Assembly (NCBI RefSeq): GCF_036785885.1
Contig: NC_092322.1
Span: 37,841,994 to 37,905,993, forward strand
DNA from: Coffea arabica
Lineage: Eukaryota > Streptophyta > Magnoliopsida > Gentianales > Rubiaceae
Reading direction: 5' to 3'
DNA: 64,000 nt
Shown here: piece after piece, positions 40,792 to 53,444 of the stretch
Layout: each line of letters starts with the position of its first letter
Position numbering within the stretch: the first letter of the stretch is position 1
Notes under the pieces: generated by a model
Database searches by the model: none
What the model saw: only the letters and a program-made list of their open reading frames with translations
Told to the model about the DNA's origin: nothing
Program-made: the position numbers and the translations under genes

Positions 40792-41900
40792 ATGGATGTA
40801 CTGCGTATAAGGGAAGAGGTTGAACGGATGTTTACCGCCATTGGTTGGCGATCTTATCTTGATATTTTTTGCCCCACCTTTGTAGAACTGGTTAAAGAGT
40901 TTTACTCTACTTTTGAGTTTGACCTGCCTACAGGGTATACTGTAGACACCCCAAATGTGATTCACTTTCGACTAATGGGTCAAGAGTTCCATTTCTCCAT
41001 TACTCAGTTCAATTTGGCATTTGAATTCATTACTCGGGAATATGCTGAGACTAGGGAGTACACTGAGAGTGGTTGTGACTACAAAGAATCATTTTATTCT
41101 CACTACCCCGATATTTGGAAGGAAATGTCTGTAGAAAGCGACCGTTATAACCCTTCTAGATCCAGGAGTTCTTATCTTAAGGAACCCAGTTCCCGATATA
41201 TTCAGCGCTTCTTAGCTTACAATTACTCGGGTCGCAAGGATAGTTCCGGTATACTTTCGTGCCCTGAGTTCTTCTTTATCTGGTGTATGAAGAACAATAT
41301 TAAGGTAAATTTGGGGTGTTGGTTGGCATCTCAATTTAAGGCAGTTTTGGCCAAGAAAAACAAACCCTTGATACTCGGGTCGTATATCACACGCCTGGCA
41401 ATCTAGTTAGGGGTTCTTAATCTCCAAAACCACAATCTCCATTTGGCCTTTGACATGAAATTTCTGGATGACGATTGTCTATTAAAAATGGGAGTTATAA
41501 AGCGGGTTGATGATACCCTCTGATTTACACTCCCGGGACTCATTCGAACACTAGGTCACCGCCTCTCTACACAAGCAGGGTCCTCTTCAGCTCCTGGATC
41601 TACTAATGACACTGTCGGACCTTTCTCTTCTGTACCTCCTCCACTGCTGGCCTCTGATTCTGAGTGGCAATACCTGCGAGAATAGGTTCATCATATGGAC
41701 GAGCGGGTAATGAATATTGCTGATCAGGTGGCCCAGATGTCTCAGAATTTGGCCGCCTACTTCCACCATGTTGGCTTCACTCTATCGTTCCCACCTATTC
41801 CACAGTCGGTTGGGACCCTCCACTACGTATTCGGGGAAGTTTCATTATCCTATTTGCTTTATGACCTCCATTGAGGACAATGTTGGATTTAGGTGTGGGG
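40792..41900 (+). mobile_element. Athila-specific ORF region downstream of pol (fossil)
   Basis: An open stretch starting MDVLRIREEVERMF with IGWRSYLDIFCPTFVELVKEF resembles the Athila ORF-1/putative plant transposon protein domain that sits in the envelope-like position of these elements. The C-terminal part, rich in Ser/Pro and then with a heptad-like MDERVMNIADQVAQMSQNL, follows. It is degraded, with a few interruptions. Role in the family is unknown. Confidence 0.75.
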
Positions 41901-42868
41901 GAGCTGTGGTACAGCTAGTATTTTTAGTTTTTAGATGTTTTTCCTTTATTTCTTGTTATTTGTTCTATTTTTCATTTATTTTCTTTTCATATTTATTAGT
42001 AATTAGCATTTCTGTGACTGCCAAGGATTGATGATGGTTGGCTGACTCTAATTCTCCTATTATCAAATTTTAGTAATAAAAGTGTATCAAGTTAATTTGG
42101 TTAAATCCAAAATATCTCTTTGGTTAATATCGATGCTTTTGTGATGCTTACAATTTTTGGTTAACTTTTCTCAACATAGAGAATAACTGCTTGACATTTT
42201 ACTTGCAAATTGGTCTAATTATTAACCTTAGTTCTCCATGTATGAGGAAATGAGGCTAGCTGCTATTATTTTATGTAATATCTTGAGTTATTTTGCTGCC
42301 TAGTTATAAATAAATTTGGCTGTACTCTGTTAGTTATTACTGCTAAATAACTAGGGGTCTACACCTAAAATGTCAATCCTTGCGTCAAAAAATAGTAATT
42401 TCTATGAGTACATGGTCTTATAGCGACTACAGCTGAGTAATCGGGCTCTTTCATCTGACAATGTTTGAGTTCACGTCAAAAGGTTCTAATGGCTAGAGAC
42501 TAAATCTATTATTATTACTATCTAGTCTAAAATATAAAAAATGTGAAAGTTGTGTAAATGTGTGATTAAAGTTAGCCTGTTGATCTATGCGTCTAATGTT
42601 GAGATTTTGGTTAATAGTTGGACCGTTTACTGATAAATGTTGATCGACCATTCCTTTTTCTTAGAATAGTTAGCCATAAATTGGAGGAGCTTGCGTTTTA
42701 GAAGCTAACCGAGGTGATGTTTCTTGGATCTCGACCATTGATGCTTGATATGTGTTTTTCTCGGTATCTTGGCAATAAGGTAGATGGAGTGATAGCCATT
42801 ATCAGGAATTGATGTTGGTTTGCTATTCTCATGTTTGAGAACAAGCATGGTCTAGGTGTGCAGGGAAT

Positions 42869-42992
42869 TGATAAGTCGCAATTTTTTCATTTATTTTATA
42901 ATTAATTTCCTCCTATTACCTTACCAAATGTGCATTAATTAGTATATTCTATTCATTTTTGACATTTGTGCTTATTGTAGGGAGTTGGAACA
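42869..42992 (+). repeat. 3' LTR stretch of the Athila element
   Basis: TGATAAGTCGCAATTTTTTC and the next ~110 bases match the start of the 5' LTR at 29114. It follows a purine-rich GTGTGCAGGGAA tract, the expected position of the polypurine site. Only this short portion is recognisable. Confidence 0.75.
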
Positions 42993-44989
42993 ACATTTTT
43001 ATGGAATTTTGTATAAGGTATTTTTGACATTTTAGGTGACTCCATTAAGAATGATCATTTTAGGTGACTCCATTAAGAATGATCATTCCCGTCACTTTGA
43101 CACTTTAATCCAAATCATGAGGGAGTTATGTATAGCTTTTGAAACTATAGGGGGATTATGTAAAAAAAATGCTAAACTACAAGAGGGTAAAGTGAAATTT
43201 GCCCTTTTACATTCGAGTAACTAAGGGGTTTTTTTAATTTGAGAAAAAACGGCCCATCAACCAACTTAATTAGAGTAGCACACAATTAGTTGTAATTGTT
43301 GGGTTTTGATAGAATTCAAAATCTCAAAAAAGTGAGCAACCCATAAAAAAAAGGGTCCAAGCTCCAAATCAAATTTTAAAAACTGGACTTGACTGGTTTG
43401 GCTAATTCATTTGGCTTCATTCCGGTACAATGGTTTTGACTGATTTTTTTAACTTTTATGGTTTCTCATAGAATTGGATTGATATCAGGGTCAATTCACA
43501 GTTTGAGCGATTGAATTGGCCAGTTCGATTCGGTCCTTAAAACACTACATGTGATTTCAAAAGTTATGCATAATCTTTTGCAATTTGGATTTAATGTCAA
43601 AATGACATAAATAACCCACTATAATGGAAAATACGAAAATATCGATATTACCTTTGTTCAAAAATCAAAATGACTAAAGTGAATAAAATATATAAACATA
43701 ATATGTATAACATTTTAATCACTTATGATTTTGTGTTTTATCATATAATCCCTAATGATTTAGTATTTTGTCACATAATACTCTTGTGATTTTCAAAATA
43801 GATAGATAATCTCCTTATAGTTAACAAATAATTTTCAAATTTACATAAGGATACTTTTGATATTTTAGTTGACTCCGCTATGAAATGCAAATTATAACAT
43901 TTTGATACTTTGGTTCAAACCATCAGAGAATTATGCATAACTTTTAAAATCATTGAAAAATTATGTGAAAAAGCGCTAAATCATAAAGGACTAAAGTATA
44001 ATTTAACAAGGAAAGGAAAAATCTCTTTTCTAACGGAATAATTGGATGTTTAGCGTCAGCCTTCACATTTCCAACTTCTCCGATGTTATCTTTAAACTAC
44101 TTTTACATTAGAAAAACATTTTGAGATGTCATAATTGCGGAGTACTGTTGGGTTGACTGTTCCCAGTTAGTAGAATCCGTGAGAGGAATGTAGATAATAG
44201 TAGAAATTTCTTTCGAAATTTGCCAACTGTGCTGCAGAGAAACACAGTTAGTCAGTGGGACATGCAGCAATTACCTCATGCTGTTAACAAAACAAAACAG
44301 AACAAAAAGATGTACGAGCAAGTAAATTATCAATTTATTATAAGTAAATTAGATATAACCTTCCAGTGATTTTGTCTATTATCACATGATCTTTTTAACA
44401 TTTCAAAATTTTCATTTCACTCCACTATGATTTTATGTAAAGTAAAAATTTGATGAAAAGTAGCCTATATAACGCCGTTAATTGAAATACCAATAGTGCC
44501 TTCATATTAATACTAAATCAATCAATGAATTAATTGCCTTATATAAAGTATATGGGGATTTCATGGAGAAATACAAAAATTATGGAGGGTAAAATGGATA
44601 TTTATACAAATCATAAGGGAATTACATGGAGATTAAAATTTTATCACACATTTTTAGAGTGCATTTGATATAATGCCGTAATTAATTGTGTATTCCGTTC
44701 ATTTTTCACTTTATATAAAACCATTGGGGGATTATGTAGCTATTTTAAAACCTAAGAGGGATCATCTGGCATTGTGTAAAATCATAGGCGGTTATAAGTA
44801 ATTTATTCAGTTATTATTCATAAATTCGGATTAGAAAGCACTTTACATGATGCTGTTGTAAACAAAGCATATAATGACGGATTAAATGCGAAGTTGTAAT
44901 TTTGGTGTGTATATTAATTTTGCGGCATGAAGCAAATAAAAATCTTCACTTCTTCTATACATAATAAAATTTCAATAATTGCTTTGGCT
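42993..44989. other. AT-rich spacer with short repeats
   Basis: No gene is supported. A 28-bp tandem duplication (unit beginning TTTTAGGTGACTCCATTAAG) lies at about 43030-43086. From 43600 to 44800 there are many copies of phrases such as ATAATCCCT.ATGATTT and GGGGATTATGT, a dispersed non-coding repeat type also seen at 28900-29080 and 49130-49700. Segments 44040-44165 and 44850-45030 recur near 53445-53735. Confidence 0.55.
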
Positions 44990-45738
44990 GCTGGAATCCA
45001 AGCACCAGCAATAATAGTCAGACCTCGAGCTCTCTAGCAATCCTCTCACGCTCGTTCTGCCGCCATGATGCAAAATTGTTGCGCTTCTACCGGTCAAATG
45101 CAAGAGGGTAGTCCTCCATATATATCGTGATACTGTGATCTCATTCTCATCTAAAGCCACATTGTCGCAACACAGCCTTCATAGGGATCTTGCGGGCCCA
45201 TTTGAACGTCATGGCTGCCACCTAAAAAAAAAAAATATTCACTAGGAGAGTCCCAAAAAATGATGATGTCCTTCTTGATGTAATGTACTACTAATAGCCA
45301 AAGTTAATTAAGTTACTTACCAAGGTATGCTTTTGTCAGATACTTGAGCGACTTGCTAAGGTTTCTTGTTTTCATAAGTGGTGGATATTTGGCCGTGTCC
45401 CTGCCAAAAAATTTCATAGGTGTCAAATTCTTTCTCTGCACTTGTTTCAACGACATTGCATCCCTCAGAAATTCTGGTTGTATTCCAGTTGCTTCATACC
45501 TGCAGAAGAATTTTTCACACTTCAAAGTCAGCCTCTAGAGTGCAATTCACTTTCTATGTGCCTATATATGTAGGATGTGAATTTGGACAATCTTTTTGTT
45601 GCGTCATTACCTATCGTTTGTGACGGGAAGTTGTGGTTTGACATATGTATGAAGGATTTTCCTTTCATACTCATCGATGGGGCAAAACTCTTGCACGCTG
45701 ATCTAAAGAACCATCACTGCCACCTCCAACCATTTTGC

Positions 45739-47352
45739 TGACAGGTGTCGAACTTGTGCAATAATAATTACTAAAAGTCTTAATTATCACTATAATTAAT
45801 TATAAAGCAAATCCAAGTATTAGGGTAGGGACCCTAGGTGTGCAATGGGTTACTTGATTCACCCTGTTCCCGAAGAGTTTGCTTGATTCGAGATACCAGA
45901 TTCGTCTATAAAAATATTAATTTTGCGTACAATGGCAAGTAAGGTCGATTCCACAGGGAACGGGTAGGAAGTTATTTCTTTCCAAGTCAATAGAATAAAA
46001 TTGGGGGATGAATAATGGGATGGAAATGAAAATAAAATAAATAAAATTCAACTGAAAATTCCACAAGTACAATTTGCTAAAAATAGCAGTTAATAAAATT
46101 CTACTTAAAGGATCAACTGCTCAGGCATGGGCCAGTTAAATGATCATTGATGCAAAGATATTTCATTCGTTCGTTATTAGGTTGGTTATAGTCATCAACA
46201 AGCTCTGACAACCAGTTCTTCCTTACTTTTTCGACAGTCAAGGTACGACCATTGACTGCTTTCCTAATCAGAAAACAACCTTAGGTACGACCGTAGGAAT
46301 TTAATTATCCAGTTGCATTAAAGCTAGAAGAACCCAACCCCAACCAATAAACACGCTAAGAGGGTTTATTTAGATCAGATCTTACATTTCCCCAACATAA
46401 AGCCAATTATGGTGGTTGCCACGAGTTGTCAACTAAACGAACAATTATGGATTCAATTTAATTAACGTGGCAGTAGGCTATTATATTAAATCAAATACCC
46501 GGCCGTTGATATTCAATTAATAAAATACCCATGAACAATTAATTCAGGAAATGCACGAATAGCAACAAATTGGAAGAAATAATGAAAATTCAATTAGATC
46601 TCACAGATATTATGGACCGTGCATTCGCGTTGACCTTTGGATAGAGGAGAAAACTAGCCGCTCCTCATCATATGAACTTTGCGTGATTCGATTGATATCA
46701 TCCATACAATTGTCCAAGAATTAATTGCCAAGGAATTGGAAAAATAATGAGGAGGTAGACGAGAAAGTGTTATCTCTCCTTTTTTTTTTTTTCTTGGGTT
46801 TCGTCTCCATACTAGAGCCGCAATTAAAAAGTAAAATCCAACGAAGAATTGTCTCAAGCAAAAGAAACGAATTCCAGAGTCAAAGTCGCCTAAAGCAAAA
46901 AGCTACAGAAAAGAAGAAAAGCTCCAACGTCTGACCAAGAGCCGAAAAAAAGGAAACTGAAGCTAATGTCCCTATTAGACGTGAATCTGGCCTATTGTAA
47001 TTGTTTTTCTATTTGAAGCCGCCGCCAGTGGAAGTCAGATCAGGAGCAAGCTTTTTCTAAGGGCTCCAATCCCACGCATCTGGTCCACGTGGACCTGGTT
47101 CCTTAATTGGGTCTCCCCCTGTTACTAATCCTGCGGGTCCGGTTTTTGGGTAATCCTTTACAATTTCTGGCGTGGACACGTTCTGAAATAAAGGATCTTC
47201 TGGAAATTTATCTCAAAAGATTACTTTCAACACCAACCACCTATAATTTACATAAATATCAAATATGAGCAAATTCTCAATGCTTAGCACAATGAGTAGC
47301 CAAAATTAGGACAGAATAATAGTGTAAAATGTGCTCAATAACCACTTTATCA
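45739..47352. mobile_element. Solo-LTR-like insertion, 1.61 kb, in the exonuclease pseudogene
   Basis: Begins TGACAGGTGTCGAACTTGTG and ends CTTTATCA, so the ends are TG...CA. A perfect 5-bp target duplication TTTGC flanks it (45734-45738 and 47353-47357). It has no coding domain. It contains GCAAGTAAGGTCGATTCCAC, a phrase common in plant LTR-element sequence. It inserted exactly at the codons of the exonuclease catalytic motif. Orientation and family are not certain. It is a fossil solo LTR or short non-autonomous LTR element. Confidence 0.82.
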
Positions 47353-47429
47353 TTTGCAAGCCAGGGCGACCAGCCTTGCTCTACTGTTGTCAAGCCTGAA
47401 TTCATCTTGTACGCCCAAATTAGCCAGAC

Positions 47430-47967
47430 TGTTAGGAAATTGACTTAATTTCTTTTAAGCAAATTTATTAATTTGTGCGAAAGTAACTAGTTTCGTACTT
47501 GGTTTTAGTTACTTGAAGTGGTAGTAAAAAAATTTCCTATTTTGTTTAGGATTTAGAGGTTATTTCCTATTCTATACAAGTTTAGAAATTAGCATTGTTT
47601 CCTATTGTTATTTGGGTTTTGACTAGATAATGTTCAGTATAAATAGGTGGGTTAGCACACTACAAAGAGACACACAAAAGCACACAAGGGTGACATGTAG
47701 CCTTATACATGGGGGTGAGAGAGCGTCCTTGGAAGATAAGAGATGGTATTTAAGGGTTGGATTTGGTTTCAAGTTGTATTCTTATATAGGATTTTTTCTC
47801 TCATAATAAAGAACAAAATTTTCTCCGTGGACGTAGGTTTAATGGTAGAGTCGAATCACGTCAAATATTATGTGTCATTTATCTTTTATACTTGTGGATT
47901 GTTTCTCATTAAATTATTGTATATTTGATATTTCAATAGTCATGTGTTCCGCGCTTCGATTCTAACA
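47430..47967 (+). mobile_element. Solo LTR, 538 bp, probably Ty1/copia
   Basis: Begins TGTTAGGAAATTG and ends TTCGATTCTAACA, giving TGTTAG...CTAACA terminal inverted repeats. A perfect 5-bp target duplication CAGAC flanks it (47425-47429, 47968-47972). A TATA-like AGTATAAATAGGTGG at about 47637 and an AATAAAG signal near 47805 fit an LTR read on the plus strand. A solo LTR forms when the two LTRs of a full element recombine. Confidence 0.88.
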
Positions 47968-48902
47968 CAGACGGAATAGAACCCCCTAAAAAAAACGGTC
48001 CAATATGTTTTACTACTGTTGTGTAATGGAAATGTGAATATATAACTATTGAGTTTAATTGTTGATCTATACATTGTTTGAACGTGAGAATTGGCATGTT
48101 TCCCTGTGATTCCAGAGTGCACTGCGACTGCTCAGGACTGCGACGCAAAGGTCACATTCCCGGCCCTTGAAAATCCTCTCACACTCTACTTTCGGGTGCA
48201 GCCCTGATTTTGCAATTCAAGTCTAGCTAAACATTATTGTAAAAGCGCGACTTATTTATCCTTTCAGTTATTAAACTACAACAAACTCTAAACTTAATCT
48301 ATCTGGATTACGTGTAGTAGCTTGTCCTACACAAGAATTTGCCAATATAATTGACGAGACAAAAGATTAATTATATTATCATATGGTCATGAAATCGACC
48401 ACAATTATATTCTAACACAGTTTGCAGGCTCATTTTTAGATGCAAATCCAATTTCCATCATCTAAGCTTTGTTGACATTTTTAACTCTCAAGTAAGCTGA
48501 ACGTCATTTTTCTCTCAACATCCTATTGAAGACGATCTTGAAGCCATCCTCTCTGTGCTAGTCTGTAGCAAAACTAACAAAGAAAATAAAAAGGCTATGT
48601 CAAGAAAAGCAAAAGACTGAAGTTGATAGAATAGGTTATCAAAAATTTCTCAAGATGCATTCTGTAAATGTCACAACATTTGCAAGATATAGAGAATAAA
48701 CCTGTATATTGTTAATGGAACTCAAAATTCAGAGTTATTGCAACTGGTAACAATGAAAAGAGAAGGGAAAAAAGCTCATTAGCCGACAAATTAGTTTTAA
48801 TAGAAACAGGTAGATGGGACAAAAACTTGTAGTGATCATAATTATTTCTCCAATGTCTAAGCAATTCATTTGGAGATCAAACCTGAATTTTATAGCCAGA
48901 AG

Positions 48903-49045
48903 CCAAAATTCAGATTTGTAGGGAATCTGGGCTATGGTAAAGGGTGTTAATGTAGATGGGAGGAAAAAAAAGCCTAATTTCAGATTTATAGGGAATCTGG
49001 GCAATAGTATGGAATGTTAATGCAGATGAAAGATAAAACCAAAAA
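48903..49045. repeat. Tandem repeat, two ~72-bp units
   Basis: Each unit holds CAGATTT.TAGGGAATCTGGG, then an ATGGTA/ATAGTATGG segment and GTTAATG.AGATG. Units are adjacent and imperfect. Confidence 0.7.
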
Positions 49046-49454
49046 AAAAAAAAAAACAACTGCATAAGGGAAGGTAAAAGGCTCATTATAAAATATACCA
49101 CTGCGCCTAGGCCAAGTTGAAGTGAGCATTAGGGTAAGTTTCACATAACCCATATGCTTTTGCACAATACTAGGTGACTCTATTAAAGATTAACAATGGA
49201 CAAAACAGGACACTGCAATTGACCAATACTCGCTCTAAAATTGTGTGTGATGAAATTATGATATATTCACATAATCTTTGATTTTGCACAAATATCGACT
49301 TAGCCTTCATATAATTTTGTATTTACCAACATAATTCCCCCTTCTAATTTTATTCAATGTCGTTAGACCCTTAATAATTAAGTTAGGTCAATATTTGCAT
49401 TTCAACTAATGGCATTATAGATATTATTTTTTTCATTAAATTTTTGCTTTACAT

Positions 49455-49880
49455 AAAATCACATTATATGGATATTTTGAAATTTTAGGAAATTAATGTG
49501 GTGTCATGCAAAAACACATGGGTTTATGAGTAATTTAGCTTAAGAATTATTGTAAAATCATGATTTAATCATATCACATAAAATCACATTGTATGGATAT
49601 TTTGAAACCTTAGGAAATTAATGTGGTGTCACGCAAAAGCACATGGATTTATGAGTAATTTACCTTAAGAATTATTTTAAAAAGCACGATTTAATCATAT
49701 CATATCAGTTGATAACTTTAAGATATTTTGTACTTATCTATCTTTATTAAGGCTCTACCGTGATTTATGAGTAATTTACCTTAAGAATTATTTTTAAAAG
49801 CATGATTTAATCATATCATATCAGTTGATAACTTTAAGAAATTTTGTACGTATCTATCTTTATTAAGGCTCTACCGTGCA
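49455..49880. repeat. Two nested tandem duplications of ~120 bp
   Basis: A unit starting ATAAAATCACATTATATGG (about 49455) recurs at about 49577, period ~122. Overlapping its end, a second unit with ATTTATGAGTAATTTACC and AAGGCTCTACCGTG recurs with period ~118 (about 49650-49760 and 49761-49878). Both pairs are very similar internally, so the second event looks young. Confidence 0.8.
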
Positions 49881-49927
49881 CTAAGTTAAAAGTTCGACCA
49901 TTGCTGGTGTATAAGAAGTGAAGCACC

Positions 49928-50393
49928 TAGAGCTGTTAAGTCAATCGAGTAGCTCGAAAGCTTGTTAGAGCTCGACTCGTTAAGGCTCAAGCTCGGGTCG
50001 TTAATTTTGGTTAACGAGTCGAGCTCGAGCTCGAAACATGCTCGTTTAGTTAACGAGCCAAGTAAGCTCGGCTCGTTTGACACTCGAGTAGCTCGTTAGA
50101 GCTCGTTAATGAAGGGCATATTTGTCATTTTAGAAATCAAAATTATAAAAATTAAAAATTATAGATTTTTAATAAGGTTAATTTGCACGAGCTCGAGCTC
50201 GAGCTCGTGAAGCTCGAGCTCGTTTGTGATAAATGAGTCGAACTCGAGCCACATGTACATTTAACGAGCCGAGTTTGAACACATTTTAAAGCTCGTTTTC
50301 CTAATGAGCTCGAGTCGAGCTCGACTCGAATTAAACTCAAGTCGAGCTCGGCAGCCAAATACTCGACTCGACTCGACTCGATTAACAGCTCTA
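49928..50393. mobile_element. hAT-type MITE, 466 bp, rich in GAGCTC
   Basis: Ends TAGAGCTGTTAA and, read inward from the right, TAGAGCTGTTAATCGAG are inverted repeats. A perfect 8-bp target duplication GAAGCACC flanks them (49920-49927, 50394-50401). The interior is full of alternating GAGCTCG and CGACTCG words near both ends, with an AT-rich centre. There is no coding capacity. Confidence 0.92.
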
Positions 50394-50766
50394 GAAGCAC
50401 CGTTCTTCCCTTCGACAAAAAGTTCAAAGGATGCAGTAGTGCACTTAATTGGTTTAGAGATAGGTTCTCTCCCTCTAACCCGCAGATATTGCCTGGTTGG
50501 AATCCGCCCTTCCCAAGTAGCGTAGGATTAAGATGAAATTCTAATGACTGGAAAAAAAATCTGTCTGTATTAGGTGTAGTAACTTGTACTACATAATATT
50601 CTGTCAATATAATTGCTGAGTAAAACAATACATTATTCATAATAGGTTATCGTATTCCACCATAACAATATTCTAATACAATTTGTGTGCTCATTTTCAA
50701 TCACCTAAACATTTTTGTCTTTTTCAACAAATCCCTTCAAGGGATTGGTTCTGCGGTTGACATTAA

Positions 50767-50991
50767 GGGGCACTTGGTTCTTACTTTGGAATTGGAAAGG
50801 GAAATAGAATAATGGATAGAGGGCCTACTAATGAGGGTTTTAGTCAATTTCTCCCAATTTGGTTAGGAATCATGAATGGCCAAATTTTAAAGCATGATTT
50901 CAATATTTTAATTTCCATTGTACTGGACCAAGTGCGCAGTATTGGAATTATTGTATTTCCAAGTACCAAAACCCCTAAACCAAGTGGCCCC
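50767..50991. mobile_element. Tourist-like MITE, 225 bp
   Basis: Ends GGGGCACTTGGTT and, inverted from the right, GGGGCCACTTGGTTT, with TAA on both sides (50764-50766, 50992-50994). This fits a PIF/Harbinger-derived MITE. The two ends also share GGAAT..AAA-type subterminal sequence. There is no coding frame. Confidence 0.8.
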
Positions 50992-51187
50992 TAACTTTTC
51001 TGGCAATGTTGTATTGAAGATACGGTTTCCATTAATTGAAGCAATCGACTTTGTATTTGTTAAACAAGAACTTACGCGAATGTCAAATTATTCAGCCTTC
51101 TCGGATATTATACCAAATCTTTTTAGTATTAGTTTAATTATTCAGGAAACTACTTGTTTTATTATTATTCAATTGTGGTTTCGGATT

Positions 51188-51315
51188 TTTTTTTTTTTTT
51201 ATCGACACAGGGGTGTCCGGATAAATTCTTATGGGGTCCGACTAATCCCCTGCGGCCCGGACCCGGCGTCCAACCTGACCCGAACGCGATAAGTGCGCGG
51301 AGGAACCCAGCGGAG
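51188..51315 (-). mobile_element. SINE-like retroposon, 128 bp
   Basis: On the minus strand this is a GC-rich body ending in GGACACCCCTGTGTCGAT and then an A tail (T run at 51188-51200 on plus). An 11-bp target duplication GGTTTCGGATT flanks it (51177-51187, 51316-51326). Short length, A tail and long target duplication are SINE hallmarks. A pol III promoter is not clear, so it may be 5'-truncated. It lies ~290 bases before the oxidoreductase pseudogene start. Confidence 0.8.
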
Positions 51316-51601
51316 GGTTTCGGATTGTTAGTATGATTTGATAGTTTAATTCTAACTTCAAATTAGATTTGGTCAGTGAATGGTCTTATATAAAGACCTT
51401 TTCTGGCTTATTAATGTATCATTCCTATCAATAAAGTCACCTCCCAGTTTCGTTTCGTTTCGTTTAGTCGTCTGTCTTTTCTTCGTTTGTCCACAGCAAC
51501 GTTGCGATTTAGCTCTGATTCATAACTTGGGTTGTTTTAACATATTACGTGAGGGCCTACAGGCCATAGCAACCAGTACTCCAGTTAACATCCCCTCTAA
51601 A

Positions 51602-53130
<1,529 letters not shown>

Positions 53131-53444
53131 TACTATTGATATGACACATAACATTGAATGCATATTTAGGAAGTGTTTCTGGATTGCTAATAACAGTAAA
53201 TGTAATTGCTACTTCTATTAAGTATGTACAAAGCTTGCTAGTCCTATTTCTTTGTATATCACGTAACAAAGCGCGAAAACTTCTCATCATCTTCTTCAGT
53301 TTGTCTCTGACTGCCTGAAAAGGCATCCCTCCATTTGAGGTATACCATATATCCATATGCAGCTCTCGAACTTTTTTCTTTTACTACTTCTTTTTGCTAT
53401 CCATCACCCAAAAAAAAAAAAAAAAAAAAAACTCCCTTTTAATG

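Larger units (their letters stand above)
29114..42992 (+). mobile_element. Athila-type Ty3/gypsy LTR retrotransposon, old and broken, with a nested insertion
   Basis: A fossil element in the order 5' LTR, primer-binding site, gag, protease, reverse transcriptase, RNase H, integrase, a repeat-rich post-pol region, an Athila-specific ORF, a purine-rich tract and a short stretch of 3' LTR. The gag segment with PHKHLQEFDVVCNIMKPS, the tRNA-Asp-type primer site and the extra ORF after pol mark the Athila lineage. It is clearly broken, with probably ten or more interruptions. Where the two LTRs can be compared (about 120 bp) they differ at roughly a tenth of positions, so the insertion is old. A second copy of its 5' part is at 61705-64000, through duplication of the region. 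Confidence 0.9.
44990..48200 (-). pseudogene. RNA exonuclease 4-like (DEDDh) pseudogene split by two solo LTRs
   Basis: Segments from right to left match a plant RNA exonuclease 4-like protein in order. At ~48170-48070 is a C2H2-type finger (FKGRECDLCVAVLSSRSALW with a following HRETC). At 47400-47353 and 45738-45700 is the catalytic start VALACKMVGGGSDG. Then come ERKILHTYVKPQLPVTN (~45640), YEATGIQPEFLRDAM with LKQVQRK (~45500), RDTAKYPPLMKTRNLSKSLK with YLTKAYLG (~45400-45330) and QDPYEGCVATM (~45180). Exon borders with AG/GT remain. It is dead: the DCEM exonuclease motif reads ACKM, losing Asp and Glu; the middle of the nuclease domain (after LKQVQRK) is missing; frames shift; and two LTRs interrupt it. 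Family knowledge: such enzymes trim RNA 3' ends in the nucleus. Confidence 0.85.
48201..49927. other. Spacer with two sets of tandem repeats
   Basis: No gene is supported. Tandem ~72-bp units at about 48903-49045 share ATTTCAGATTTATAGGGAATC, and ~120-bp units lie at 49455-49880 (separate entries). The rest is AT-rich sequence. Confidence 0.5.

Noticed and set aside
49960-50390. GAGCTC repeats considered as a regulatory array or coding repeat
   Set aside because: Clean hAT ends and an exact 8-bp target duplication show that it is a MITE.
51380-51601. In-frame extension upstream of the oxidoreductase start, considered as a chloroplast transit peptide
   Set aside because: The peptide is Phe/Leu/Cys-rich without the usual Ser-rich composition, and the gene is already broken.
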